From Lysinibacillus macroides (GTDB lineage Bacteria > Bacillota > Bacilli > Bacillales_A > Planococcaceae), in NCBI RefSeq assembly GCF_001281525.1, contig NZ_LGCI01000010.1, positions 221,348 to 285,347 of the forward strand: a DNA stretch of 64,000 nt. The letters run 5' to 3'. Below the pieces are notes generated by a model. That model made no database searches. It was not told the origin of the DNA and saw only the letters and a list, made by a program, of their open reading frames with translations. The translations under genes were made by a program, and so were the position numbers. Positions 25,531-33,913 of this stretch are shown in pieces (the stretch's first letter is position 1; every line of letters begins with the position of its first letter).

Positions 25531-26067
25531 TTATGACTGGTACTTTTCTAGCATTGCCTCTGTAAAGGTTTGGGATTGCCCTTTTGGTATGCTTAATGTC
25601 TGCCACTCTGCGCCCTTTACTTGTTTTGCAATATAAATAATTTGACCTACATGCTGTGCATAGTGAGCCATTTGTCTTTCAATGGCATCCATTACCGCTA
25701 GCCGCTCACCTCTAATCGTAATATCCCCATCCAAGTCGGCTGTTGTTAAACTTGCTAAAGTGTCTAAAAATACTTGCCAGCCCTTTTCCCAAGCAGCCAT
25801 AATCGCTTCTTTTGTGTGAAAACTATCTATAAACTCATCATCGCGATTTCTAGTAGGCTTTTCTCCATCTGTCGTTAAAAAATCAGTCCAGCGTGAAATC
25901 ATATTGCCACTTAGATGCTTAACAATAACAGCAATACTATTTGATTCTTCATTGTATGCCCAGTGTAGCTGTTCACCCTCTAATTGGGCTAATGTTTGAT
26001 CACCTTGCTCTTTCATATTTTTAAATCTTTTTTGGACAATCTGTAAATAGGTTTGTGCTAACGTCAT
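25531..26067 (-). CDS. DUF1572 protein of the DinB/YfiT fold
   Basis: A 178-residue helical-bundle protein. HLSGN near residue 55 and MAHYAQHVGQIIYIAK near 145 supply the histidines that bind metal in the DinB superfamily. DUF1572 members are of unknown function; some relatives are thiol-dependent transferases. The start is set at ATG 26067, about 8 bases after AAAGGGAG; an ATG two codons earlier is too close to it. Monocistronic with its own terminator. Confidence 0.82.
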   Translation of the reverse strand: MTLAQTYLQIVQKRFKNMKEQGDQTLAQLEGEQLHWAYNEESNSIAVIVKHLSGNMISRWTDFLTTDGEKPTRNRDDEFIDSFHTKEAIMAAWEKGWQVFLDTLASLTTADLDGDITIRGERLAVMDAIERQMAHYAQHVGQIIYIAKQVKGAEWQTLSIPKGQSQTFTEAMLEKYQS

Positions 26068-26196
26068 GGCCATCGCTCCCTTTTTATTTTACAATACCAG
26101 AACCTATTATAATTGTCATCATATGGTTTATCATTAGAAGATATAGTTGATTATGACTTCTAGAAATTAAACGTGGTAGATTGTTACCTACCTCAC

Positions 26197-26229
26197 AAAA
26201 ACCGCCTCAATGAATCATGAGACGGTTTT
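26197..26229 (-). terminator. Terminator of the SCO1-like gene
   Basis: AAAACCGCCTCA and TGAGACGGTTTT pair, and the minus strand continues with TTTGTG. Confidence 0.6.
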
Positions 26230-26236
26230 CTGATAT

Positions 26237-26845
26237 TTATAAGTTTTCATCAATATATGTTTCGATATCGGAGGCAATCGTATCAATAGGCACATCTTCA
26301 ATATTTTCAGCATAGCCATTGTACATTTTCACTAATAGACCATCTTTATCGACTAAGAAAAATTGATTTCCATGAATAACTTGATCACTGTTAGGATCGT
26401 TTTTCACCAAAATCTTTGTATTTTTCACTGCAAATTGTTCAATATATTTTTGCGAATACCCTGTAAGAAGGTTCCACTTTGATTCATCTGGGACATTGAA
26501 TTTACTAAGATAATCCGCTAACACTTCTGGTTTATCAACATCTGGATCGACTGAAAAGGCTACAATGTTATAATCCTCCACACCTTTTTTCTGGAGCTTT
26601 TCTTGAACTTGTGCCATATTCAATGACATTGGTGGGCAGATTGATATACAGTTTGTGAAAATGTACATCCCAATCCACGGTTTTCCTTTTAAGCTTTCTA
26701 ATGATACAGCCTCTCCATGTTGATTCACATGTTCAAAATCAGGTATTTCAAGGCTATAATCTGCTTTAAATTTTGTATTTCCGCAGGCACCTAATATAGA
26801 TGCACAGGCTAACAGTACGACAAGCCCTATTAATTTACGTTTCAT
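26237..26845 (-). CDS. ypmQ: SCO1/SenC-family lipoprotein, copper chaperone for cytochrome oxidase
   Basis: A 202-residue thioredoxin-fold lipoprotein on the outer face of the membrane that helps assemble the Cu-A centre of cytochrome c oxidase. The lipobox is LGAC (Cys20). The copper site is the CxxxC of TNCISICPPM and the distant His in VIHGNQFFLVD. AGGGAGAG precedes the ATG. Its neighbours are not oxidase genes, but the cytochrome c maturation cluster lies about 2 kb away. Confidence 0.92.
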   Translation of the reverse strand: MKRKLIGLVVLLACASILGACGNTKFKADYSLEIPDFEHVNQHGEAVSLESLKGKPWIGMYIFTNCISICPPMSLNMAQVQEKLQKKGVEDYNIVAFSVDPDVDKPEVLADYLSKFNVPDESKWNLLTGYSQKYIEQFAVKNTKILVKNDPNSDQVIHGNQFFLVDKDGLLVKMYNGYAENIEDVPIDTIASDIETYIDENL

Positions 26846-26949
26846 ATTAACACTCTCCCTAGCCTACACTATTCTCATCCTAACGTAGGTTGTAAACGTT
26901 GACAAGAACTTCAAGGTGACAGCTTTCGTACATCTTTGTGAAATCCAGT

Positions 26950-27072
26950 TCATTTTAAGGAAACGAGTGCAGCATGAATCGCCTCCAGCTTTACTTCGAT
27001 TCGGTGCAATAAATAAAATGACACTAAAATGGGAAAGCCGATATCGGATAACATGTTGAACCATTGTTCCAT
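26950..27072 (-). CDS. yvrJ: YvrJ-family small membrane protein
   Basis: A 40-residue protein: MEQWFNMLSDIGFPILV, a single membrane helix (IGFPILVSFYLLH), then RIEVKLEAIHAALVSLK. The layout and length match the YvrJ family. AAAGGAGG stands 7 bases before ATG 27072. It lies behind DUF1659 and DUF2922 genes, a grouping seen often in Bacillaceae, though a hairpin separates it from them. Function unknown. Confidence 0.82.
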   Translation of the reverse strand: MEQWFNMLSDIGFPILVSFYLLHRIEVKLEAIHAALVSLK

Positions 27073-27097
27073 AAAGTTTCCTCCTTTCACATATGAT

Positions 27098-27136
27098 AAA
27101 AGTGGTCTTTGCCTCGCAAGCTGCAAAGACCACTTC
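27098..27136 (-). terminator. Terminator or attenuator between DUF2922 and yvrJ
   Basis: AAGTGGTCTTTGC and GCAAAGACCACTT form a 13-bp stem. The minus strand continues with TTTTATCAT. It may reduce readthrough into yvrJ. Confidence 0.75.
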
Positions 27137-27141
27137 TTCTA

Positions 27142-27366
27142 TTATGTTGTTGCTATATCAAATTCTGTGACTTGACGATCGACAATACGAGCTCCTTTAA
27201 TGGCTACCAAAGCACCTGCTTGTCCTGTAAAAACATTTTTCGTTATAATGATTTCCATGACCTGCTGAATTTCAGCTGCTGTAATGGTTGACTTTGGTGC
27301 ATCAATTGTCAGTGTTGTTGTTTTGCCAGTAGCTGTAGCAAATTGCAGCTCTAACACTTGTGTCAT
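27142..27366 (-). CDS. DUF2922 protein
   Basis: A 74-residue protein with TQVLELQFATATGKTTTLTI and the end ALVAIKGARIVDRQVTEFDI, matching DUF2922. It follows a DUF1659 gene by 14 bases and precedes yvrJ. The trio is widespread in Bacillaceae and of unknown role. The AAGGGGGAG site fits ATG 27366. Confidence 0.82.
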   Translation of the reverse strand: MTQVLELQFATATGKTTTLTIDAPKSTITAAEIQQVMEIIITKNVFTGQAGALVAIKGARIVDRQVTEFDIATT

Positions 27367-27380
27367 GCCATACTCCCCCT

Positions 27381-27596
27381 TTAAGATAAATTTGTTGTTT
27401 CTTGCTTGACAATGCTTGCTAACGGCTGTGATGATAGACTGGCCATAGCGTTCGCAACTGCCACTAAATCGGCTGTGCTATGGGTGCTGTTAAGATTACG
27501 ATACGACTTCGTGGCAACTAGTGGTTCGTTTTGTTCATCATAGCCAATCGTATACGTAAGACGCAGTGTAGCATTTACAAAGCTGATATTTGTCAT
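27381..27596 (-). CDS. DUF1659 protein
   Basis: A 71-residue protein (NATLRLTYTIGYDEQNEPLV, KSYRNLNSTHSTADLVAVANAM) that matches DUF1659. GAGGGGATG lies before ATG 27596. First gene of the DUF1659-DUF2922-YvrJ set. No function is known. Confidence 0.82.
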   Translation of the reverse strand: MTNISFVNATLRLTYTIGYDEQNEPLVATKSYRNLNSTHSTADLVAVANAMASLSSQPLASIVKQETTNLS

Positions 27597-27717
27597 GTAA
27601 CATCCCCTCCTCTCTACACTCTATATACAGACTTCTTACTAAAAAAGGACAATTAAGGATGAATTTTTTTTCGGAAGCTTTTATAATAGAGAAAGAGAAG
27701 GCAAAGAGGTGAACGAT

Positions 27718-28146
27718 TTGTTAGAAGGCTGGTTTTTATGGTTTATTTTATTTTGGGTTGTTGTTCTTATTTCCTTGATGGCGATCGGCGGATTTTTTAT
27801 GTTCCGCAAATTTTTAAAAGCATTGCCTAAACAGGATGGAAAATCTGATTTAGATTGGCAAGAATATTATTTAGATAAAACGATCCACTTATGGGGACAA
27901 GCTGAAAAGGAGCTACTCTATGAGCTAGTAAGCCCTGTACCTGAACTTTTTAGACAAGTGGCTAAGGAAAAGATTGCAGGTAAAATTGGCGAGCTTGCTT
28001 TAGAGGAAAAAGCAAAGGCCATCGATCACGACCTTATTATTCGAGGCTATATACAAGCAACGCCAAAGCGCGACCATAAATTTTTACGCAAAAAATTAGA
28101 GGAAATGCAAATTGATATGGCCCCATACGAGCATTTATTCGAATAG
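27718..28146 (+). CDS. yneK: DUF2621 membrane protein (YneK-like)
   Basis: A 142-residue protein with one N-terminal membrane helix (WFLWFILFWVVVLISLMAIGGFFMF) and a soluble helical domain with EKELLYELVSPVPELFRQ and KAIDHDLIIRGYIQATPKRDH, as in YneK/DUF2621. The start is placed at TTG 27718, 6 bases after GAGGTG; GTG 27709 overlaps that site. It converges on ccdC, and in Bacillus subtilis yneK also lies by the ccdA cluster. Function unknown. Confidence 0.8.
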   Translation: MLEGWFLWFILFWVVVLISLMAIGGFFMFRKFLKALPKQDGKSDLDWQEYYLDKTIHLWGQAEKELLYELVSPVPELFRQVAKEKIAGKIGELALEEKAKAIDHDLIIRGYIQATPKRDHKFLRKKLEEMQIDMAPYEHLFE

Positions 28147-28151
28147 TAACC

Positions 28152-28185
28152 ACGCTGCACAAGAATTCTAGTGCAGCGTTTTTTC
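28152..28185 (+). terminator. Terminator of yneK
   Basis: ACGCTGCAC and GTGCAGCGT form a perfect stem followed by TTTTTC. Confidence 0.88.
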
Positions 28186-28199
28186 TTGCCATTAGAAGT

Positions 28200-28335
28200 G
28201 TTTATCCATCGCTTTGCATATCCTATCCTCCACTTTTTAAGTAGCTATCCTGCATTTCAAGCGTGCTAGCCACTTGCTTGCTTTCTATCCTTCATTTTGT
28301 ATATTCTAACCACGACTTTCTTTCCACCCTATTAA
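28200..28335. repeat. Degenerate array with about 21-bp period (array B)
   Basis: TATCC-type cores start at 28203, 28224, 28246, 28267, 28286 and 28307, giving spacings of 21, 22, 21, 19 and 21. Units resemble TCTATCCTTCATTT. It lies between convergent genes, just past the yneK terminator. Confidence 0.65.
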
Positions 28336-28364
28336 GCCATAAAAAAACTACACTAGCCTTCACA

Positions 28365-28859
28365 CTAGTGTAGTTGCGGAATCGTTTTTTTTACTTTTTT
28401 AAACTGGATGAGCATAGCTATTCGCCAAGGTACTAGCATAGCGAAGGCTAAAATCCAGAACATACCTGCTAATTCCCCGACATCGATGGAACTACTTAAA
28501 ATCATTTTTGCCACCACGCGGAATATTAACAAACCGATTAATATAAACGCAAATGCCTTTGAACGTTTTAAATAAATATCTCGGCCCTTTACTTCAAATT
28601 TAGAAGTAGCAATTAAAATCGTCGAGAACACCACTCCTACAGCAGCTGCCTCTAAAACTTGCATGAGTGGTACGCGAAATTGCTCAAATAAAAACATCAG
28701 CGCACCTGTGGACATGGCAATCGGCGGAATAATAATTTTCTTCTCATTGGTAGGCATTTTGGAAGCTCGCATTCGTATCACCATCACAAAGCTTCCCATT
28801 AATATGGCCATGATGGTTGACCCAATAACATAATAGTGAGAAGGGATGCTGCTTAACAT
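28365..28859 (-). CDS. ccdC: CcdC-family membrane protein
   Basis: A 164-residue protein with four or five membrane helices (SFVMVIRMRAS, ALMFLFEQFRVP, FAFILIGLLIFRVVAK, WILAFAMLVPWRIAML). The pattern and its place behind ccdA and a CheY-like gene match CcdC of Bacillus subtilis. That protein is not essential for cytochrome c maturation there and its role is unclear. AGAGGAGG precedes ATG 28859. Confidence 0.87.
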   Translation of the reverse strand: MLSSIPSHYYVIGSTIMAILMGSFVMVIRMRASKMPTNEKKIIIPPIAMSTGALMFLFEQFRVPLMQVLEAAAVGVVFSTILIATSKFEVKGRDIYLKRSKAFAFILIGLLIFRVVAKMILSSSIDVGELAGMFWILAFAMLVPWRIAMLIQFKKVKKTIPQLH

Positions 28860-28883
28860 AAAAGGTCCTCCTCTAATATCTAA

Positions 28884-29252
28884 TTAGCAATTTTGTCCCA
28901 ATAATTGATCGGCTACAGCTTTTAATTTTTCTGGCTCAAAAGGCTTTGTAATAAAATCTTTTGCTCCGCTTTCAATCGCTTCCACGATAAGCTTTTGCTG
29001 ACCAAGTGCTGTAATCATAATAATTTTTGCATCCGGAAATTCAGGAATAATTTTTTTCACTGCTGCAATACCATTCATAACAGGCATCGTTACATCCATC
29101 GTTACTAAGTCTGGCTGTAACGCTCGATACATTGCCACAGCTTCTTTCCCATTCACTGCCTTTCCAACGACCTCATAACCCCATTCTGTAAACATATTAC
29201 TGATGGCAACACGCATAAATAACGTATCATCCACTACTAAAACTGTAGGCAC
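28884..29252 (-). CDS. yneI: CheY-like single-domain response regulator (YneI/CcdB)
   Basis: A 122-residue receiver domain: VLVVDD acidic pair, phosphoacceptor Asp in LVTMDVTMP, Thr in MITALG and Lys in DFITKPFEPEKL. There is no output domain. GTG 29252 is chosen because GGAGGG lies just before it and homologues start PTVLVVDD; the frame runs six codons further. It lies between ccdA and ccdC as in Bacillus subtilis. The cognate kinase is not visible here. Confidence 0.87.
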   Translation of the reverse strand: MPTVLVVDDTLFMRVAISNMFTEWGYEVVGKAVNGKEAVAMYRALQPDLVTMDVTMPVMNGIAAVKKIIPEFPDAKIIMITALGQQKLIVEAIESGAKDFITKPFEPEKLKAVADQLLGQNC

Positions 29253-29304
29253 CTGTTCATCTCCCTCCACGTTAATATGGGATAGCCTTCTTTAGTTTAA
29301 CAAA

Positions 29305-30015
29305 TTAAAAGCCTGTAAATCCACCGAAAATAGGCTCTAATATTCGTGTAATATACGTTAACCCATCAAAGAATAATAAAATCCCTACAGCAATCATAAT
29401 ATAACCGCCGATTTTCACAATTTTTTGGCTATGTGTACGAATCCATGTCATACGCGAAATAAAGAATGATAGTACAAAGAACGGTATCGCAAAGCCTAAA
29501 TAATAAGCAAACATATAGCTAAAGCCCGCACCTGGATTTGTACTTGCTAGCATAATAATAGATGCTAGGATTGGTCCTGTACACGGTGTCCATCCTGCTG
29601 CAAAGGCAATACCAATTAAAACAGACCCAAAATAGCCAGACGGTCGATTTTTAAATTGAATTTTATGATCCCTATTTAAAAAGTCAATTTGTAATAGTCC
29701 CACAATCATTAAACCAAATACAACGATTAAAATAGCGCCTACTTGACGTAATAAGGTTTGATAATTGTGGAAAAAATTGGCAAAAAAAGACGCACTCAGC
29801 CCAATTGCAATAAAAATAATTGAAAATCCTAGTAAAAAGAATAATGTGTGGAAAATAGCACGTTTCTGTAGCATACCTTTTTCTGATTTTAGCTCATCTA
29901 ATGTCATTCCCGTTATGTATGATAAAAATACTGGATACAAGGGAAGCGTACAGGGTGAAATAAAGCTTAAAAAACCTGCACCAAAAGCTAAAAATACGTT
30001 AATATCAGATCCCAT
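29305..30015 (-). CDS. ccdA: Cytochrome c biogenesis protein CcdA (thiol-disulfide carrier)
   Basis: A 236-residue protein with six membrane helices that carries reducing equivalents across the membrane for cytochrome c maturation and, in spore formers, for spore envelope assembly. The two redox Cys lie in SFISPCTLPLYPVFLSY and AAGWTPCTGPILAS. AAGGAGCG precedes ATG 30015. First gene of the ccdA-yneI-ccdC set. Confidence 0.94.
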   Translation of the reverse strand: MGSDINVFLAFGAGFLSFISPCTLPLYPVFLSYITGMTLDELKSEKGMLQKRAIFHTLFFLLGFSIIFIAIGLSASFFANFFHNYQTLLRQVGAILIVVFGLMIVGLLQIDFLNRDHKIQFKNRPSGYFGSVLIGIAFAAGWTPCTGPILASIIMLASTNPGAGFSYMFAYYLGFAIPFFVLSFFISRMTWIRTHSQKIVKIGGYIMIAVGILLFFDGLTYITRILEPIFGGFTGF

Positions 30016-30196
30016 ATTTTGAAATCGCTCCTTACAGTTACTGCCTCCATCGTACCAAAAAACACTATAAAATGCGCCCTTCCAGCCTGTGAACGTTTCA
30101 TGGCAAAATCATGAGATTTATAAGAAATCCCTGCCAAACAAGTTTTCTTTCTGCATTATGCGCCCCATCAGATTTTCTGTCAATACTTCAAAAATA

Positions 30197-30232
30197 AAAA
30201 GGATGATAAACGTTAACCGTTTCCATCCTTTT
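30197..30232 (-). terminator. Terminator of the lactate permease gene
   Basis: AAAAGGATGATAAACG pairs with CGTTTCCATCCTTTT; the minus strand ends in TTTTTATTTTTG. Confidence 0.85.
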
Positions 30233-30242
30233 ACCCTATCTT

Positions 30243-31919
30243 TTATGGAATCATCCAAGCTAAAATATTGCTTTGTAGGTATGTCAAAATACAGATAAAT
30301 AGCAGTAGCATCACACTATATTTTACAGCAAAGCGCAGCAATTCTGATTCTCTGCCTACAAGTCCAACGGCTGCTGCGGCTACTGCAATGGATTGGGGTG
30401 AAATCATTTTCCCTGTTACTCCACCTGATGAATTGGCTGCAAGGGCTAGTACAGGATCCATACCCACTGATTCTGCTGTCACCTGTTGGAGCTTGGCGAA
30501 TAATACATTGGAGGAGGTATCCGAGCCTGTAATAAATACGCCGAGCCATCCAAGTACAGGTGAGAAGAATGGGAATAACGCGCCTGTTTTCGCTAGCATT
30601 AAGCCAAGTGTTGTCATCATTCCTGCTGCATTTGTGACATAAGCATAGCCAACCACACAGCAAATTGTAATCAATGGAAACTTAATTTCATTTATGGTTT
30701 CCATAAACGTTGTGCCCCAGTGACGCCATGAAATTTGTAAAATAAACTTTGTCACGATCGCTGCTAATAAAATAGCCGTGCCTGCTGCCCCCAGTAATTC
30801 TAGCTTATATACTGCTGCAATTGGCTCACCTGTTGTACCATTTAACACTTGATTATGTAAAAAAGGTACTTCTGGCATAAATGTCAGTGCTTGTCCTAAC
30901 GTATTGACGCCTTTCAATAAAATATTAGAACCCTCATAATGACCTGTTAGAGCGCTTTTGATTGCTGGAATTCCCCAAAAGGAAATAAAGATTGTTAAAA
31001 TAATAAATGGTGACCAAGCCTTTACAATTGTTGCTCCGCTATAGGATTCATTTGTCGATAGTGTAGCCGTTGTTTCTCGCTCCGTTGCAAAGCGATAAAT
31101 TGTTTTTGGCTGCCAAAACTTCATAAAAATTGCTAATGCAAATAAAGATACTAATGCAGATAGTACATCTGGTAATTCAGGGCCAAGGAAGTTAGAGCTT
31201 AAATATTGTGTCACCGCAAAGGAAATCCCTGACACTAAAATAGCGGGCATAACCTCCCAAGCCTTTTTAAAGCCCGTCATAATAAATACTAGAAAGAATG
31301 GAATAAAGACTGCTAAAAATGGTAATTGACGCCCCACCATTTTTGATATTTCCAACGCAGGTATACCTGTTGGCCCCTCCATAGCAGTTATAGGGACACC
31401 AATTGCACCAAATGCCACAGGTGCCGTGTTCGCAATCAGGCAAAGCCCTGCAGCATACAGCGGATTAAAGCCTAGCCCAACTAACAGTGCGGCTGAAATG
31501 GCAACAGGTGCCCCAAAGCCCGCTGCTCCCTCTAAAAACGCACCAAATGAAAATGCCACAAGTAATGCTTGAATACGTCGATCCTCTGTAATGGATAGCA
31601 CTGAATGACGAATAATATTAAACTTCCCTGTTTTTACCGTAAGATTATACAGAAAAACAGATGTCACGATAATCCATCCAATTGGAAGAAGCCCATAAAC
31701 CGCGCCTTGTGTAGCAGACATAACGGCTGTGGCAGTAGGTACTTTAAAAGCAAAAACCGCTAATAGTAATGATACAAGAAGCGTCGTTAGTCCCGCCATA
31801 TAGCCCTTCATTTTTTTAATTGCTAGCGCCCAGAAGAAATAAAGTATCGGCACAACTGCTACCACCGCCGACCAAGCTAAACTCCCTCCAACGGCTGTGA
31901 AATTTTGTGTAAAAGTCAA
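30243..31919 (-). CDS. lctP: L-lactate permease
   Basis: A 558-residue proton-coupled lactate transporter with about 12 to 14 membrane helices. Typical LctP/LldP stretches are AFSFGAFLEGAAGFGAPVAI, TAPVAFGAIGVPITAM, FFSPVLGWLGVFITGSDTSS and NSSGGVTGKMISPQSIA. TTG 31919 is chosen, 7 bases after GGGGGG; the frame extends to GTG 31964 without a site. A perfect GGTCATC-A-GATGACC palindrome about 230 bases upstream matches one before lutA, so lctP is likely under LutR and induced by lactate. Works with lutABC across the IS element. Confidence 0.92.
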   Translation of the reverse strand: MTFTQNFTAVGGSLAWSAVVAVVPILYFFWALAIKKMKGYMAGLTTLLVSLLLAVFAFKVPTATAVMSATQGAVYGLLPIGWIIVTSVFLYNLTVKTGKFNIIRHSVLSITEDRRIQALLVAFSFGAFLEGAAGFGAPVAISAALLVGLGFNPLYAAGLCLIANTAPVAFGAIGVPITAMEGPTGIPALEISKMVGRQLPFLAVFIPFFLVFIMTGFKKAWEVMPAILVSGISFAVTQYLSSNFLGPELPDVLSALVSLFALAIFMKFWQPKTIYRFATERETTATLSTNESYSGATIVKAWSPFIILTIFISFWGIPAIKSALTGHYEGSNILLKGVNTLGQALTFMPEVPFLHNQVLNGTTGEPIAAVYKLELLGAAGTAILLAAIVTKFILQISWRHWGTTFMETINEIKFPLITICCVVGYAYVTNAAGMMTTLGLMLAKTGALFPFFSPVLGWLGVFITGSDTSSNVLFAKLQQVTAESVGMDPVLALAANSSGGVTGKMISPQSIAVAAAAVGLVGRESELLRFAVKYSVMLLLFICILTYLQSNILAWMIP

Positions 31920-32147
31920 ACTACATCCCCCCATAGTTGTATTTTTCCTAAAAAGATTTTCCACAATAATGTGATAAAATATTTCCTCCTGTATGATTAG
32001 TCACGTTTCCCTTAAGCTTTCAGACCTTGTCGATTTTCTCCTCTTTTTGTAGAAGCAGCTTCCTTTCTCAAGAAATGCACCATCATTCAGATATTATTGC
32101 AGTAAACCTTCCACATTCACTGATCTCAACAAATCAGCGGAAGATTA

Positions 32148-32162
32148 GGTCATCAGATGACC
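32148..32162. promoter_or_regulatory. LutR operator upstream of lctP
   Basis: GGTCATC-A-GATGACC is a perfect 15-bp palindrome with the TCATC-N-GATGA core expected for LutR/LldR-type GntR regulators. A near-identical copy precedes lutA. Confidence 0.75.
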
Positions 32163-32392
32163 ATATGCTATGATTATATTAACTATATTCTCAAAATTCA
32201 ATATATTTTTCACAACACTAAAATTCGACAGCGCTCGATATTTTTAGCTTTTTCCTATAACGCAGTGGATTGAATCCTTGAAATGCTGGATAGAACTGCA
32301 AACCTGATAGATAGACACGGAATAAACGTTCCAAATCTCCAATAAGCCCTCCAAAAGTATTCACTTCACAGTAAGTAAGTTGTTTTTTCATG

Positions 32393-32444
32393 TATAATAA
32401 ATATAACAATTAAGCAATTGTAGAAAGATAAGGGGTGTTGTTCC
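32393..32444 (+). promoter_or_regulatory. Stranded native leader of lutR (minus-10, ribosome binding site, TTGTTCC)
   Basis: TATAAT (32393-32398), a palindrome ACAATT-AAGC-AATTGT (32406-32421), AAGGGG (near 32430-32435) and TTGTTCC (32438-32444) directly abut the left end of the IS element. Joined to the sequence right of the IS, this places AAGGGG 9 bases before the lutR ATG, which is why I read it as the displaced lutR leader. Confidence 0.6.
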
Positions 32445-32536
32445 AGGTACTGTCAATATTTTTGTGTAAATGACGATTCACCCGTTCAAGGGAACTCATC
32501 ACCTGTGTATTCAATTGTACTTGTTCGAAGTGTTGA

Positions 32537-32580
32537 TTTGAGTGTGTAGGAAAGGGCTAGCCCTTTCCTACACACTCAAA
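32537..32580. repeat. 44-bp perfect palindrome inside the IS
   Basis: TTTGAGTGTGTAGGAAAGGG is followed by CTAG and its exact reverse complement. It begins 23 bases past the transposase stop codon. No U-run follows, so it may stabilise the mRNA end or block readthrough rather than act as a normal terminator. Confidence 0.85.
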
Positions 32581-32602
32581 TTTCGCGCTGGCGCGTCCCG
32601 GT

Positions 32603-33799
32603 CTAGTTTGCCGGTTCGTGCAGCTGCTCAAACATTTCTTCTAGCTTTGCACGGGCCTGATTGAAGCCGATGTGGCAGCGTGTGGCGAAACGTTGATTAT
32701 AGTCTTCGAACTGCGTCACTAAAAAGCGCTCCAACGATTCTTCGTTCGGGAACTGTTCCTTGCGCTTTGTATATTTTTTGATTTGCTTATTGAACGACTC
32801 GATTAAATTCGTCGAGTAGATGCTTCGCCAAATCGCCTTGGGAAAGCCGTAAAACGTCAGTAAATACGGGTTTTCGAGTAAGCCTTGTGCGACTTTTTTA
32901 TACGATTTGCCCCATTTTTCGCAGAACGTCTCGAGCGCTTTTTTCGCTGCTTCAGCGTTCTTTGCCTGGTGAATCGTTTTAAAATCCTCGCACACTTCCT
33001 TGCGATCTTCTACTCGGACTTTATGCATGATATTGCGTGCCACATGGACAAGGCACACCTGATATTTTGCCTTTGGAAACACATTAAACACAGCGTCTGC
33101 CATGCCTTTTAAGCCGTCTGATACGAATAAAAGTACGTCTTCTACACCACGGTCTTTGAGCTCTTGTAGTAGCTCCTGCCAGTTGTAGGCCGATTCTGTT
33201 GGGGCAATCGTATAGCCAAGCACTTCTTTAGAGCCGTCTTCACGAATACCAACTGCAATATAGACGGCCTCTTTTGACACCGTATCACGACGCACGGCAA
33301 TATACGTCGCGTCTAAATACACGCATACGTAACGATTGTGCAAAGGACGGTTATTAAAGGCTTCTACCGTTTCTGAAACAGCCTTTGTCATATTCGAAAT
33401 CGTTTGCGGCGTATAGTGATGCCCATACATTTTCTCAATTAATTGCGCAATTTCCGCCATCGTAATGCCTTTTTTGAACAAGTGAATGACCGTTTCTTCC
33501 AGCGTATCGTTCGAGCGCTTATATGGTACCACTGTCTGTTGTTTAAACTCACCGTTGCGATCCCGCGGGATTTGAAGCGTTAAATCGCCGTACTCCGTGT
33601 GAAGTGTACGCGAATAAGACCCATTGCGAGAATTGCCTGAGTTGAACCCGATACGATCGTATTTTTCGTAATCCAAAAATTCCGTCAGCTCTGTCGCCAG
33701 TAGCGAGTTGATCGCCATTTCCAAGTGCGAACGAAAAACCTCGGTAATATCTTGTTTTTTGACTAGTGCATCGACAATTTCTGTTGTAAACTGATTCAT
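32603..33799 (-). CDS. IS256-family transposase
   Basis: A 398-residue DDE transposase, full length for the family (Transposase_mut). The three acidic residues lie in VYLDATYIAVRR, LFVSDGLKGMADA and STNLIESFNKQIKKY. The IS256 signature YSTNLIE is present. The N-terminal region (FLDYEKYDR, NSRNGSYSRTLHTEYG, IPRDRNGEF) is typical. No frameshift, so the element may be mobile. It lies antisense to lutR. Confidence 0.96.
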   Translation of the reverse strand: MNQFTTEIVDALVKKQDITEVFRSHLEMAINSLLATELTEFLDYEKYDRIGFNSGNSRNGSYSRTLHTEYGDLTLQIPRDRNGEFKQQTVVPYKRSNDTLEETVIHLFKKGITMAEIAQLIEKMYGHHYTPQTISNMTKAVSETVEAFNNRPLHNRYVCVYLDATYIAVRRDTVSKEAVYIAVGIREDGSKEVLGYTIAPTESAYNWQELLQELKDRGVEDVLLFVSDGLKGMADAVFNVFPKAKYQVCLVHVARNIMHKVRVEDRKEVCEDFKTIHQAKNAEAAKKALETFCEKWGKSYKKVAQGLLENPYLLTFYGFPKAIWRSIYSTNLIESFNKQIKKYTKRKEQFPNEESLERFLVTQFEDYNQRFATRCHIGFNQARAKLEEMFEQLHEPAN

Positions 33800-33913
33800 A
33801 GGGAAGACCTCTTTTCTAGGATTGGTTGTGGTGACTTAATTCTACCAAGAAAGGGTCTTCCTTTTTCTATGGAATTTTCTATTTACACAAAATATTTTAT
33901 ACTCTCTTGTTCC

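Larger units (their letters stand above)
32445..33906. mobile_element. IS256-family insertion sequence
   Basis: About 1.46 kb. Outer ends carry related inverted sequences (AATATTTTTGTGTAAAT on the left, AATATTTTGTGTAAAT read inward on the right). TTGTTCC occurs at 32438-32444 and 33907-33913, flanking the element as a target duplication of 7, or 8 with one mismatch. It holds one transposase gene on the minus strand, and its base composition is richer in GC than its surroundings. Exact ends are uncertain by a few bases. Confidence 0.85.

Noticed and set aside
26864-27133. 89-codon reverse frame
   Set aside because: The overlapping 40-codon frame at 26950-27072 has a proper ribosome binding site and matches YvrJ.
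32218-32409. 63-codon reverse frame between lctP and the IS
   Set aside because: It covers the lutR promoter region, has no ribosome binding site and no family match.
33869-33913. N-terminal extension of LutR encoded by the IS end
   Set aside because: It arises from the insertion; the native start is ATG 33914. It might still be used now, so it is mentioned under lutR.
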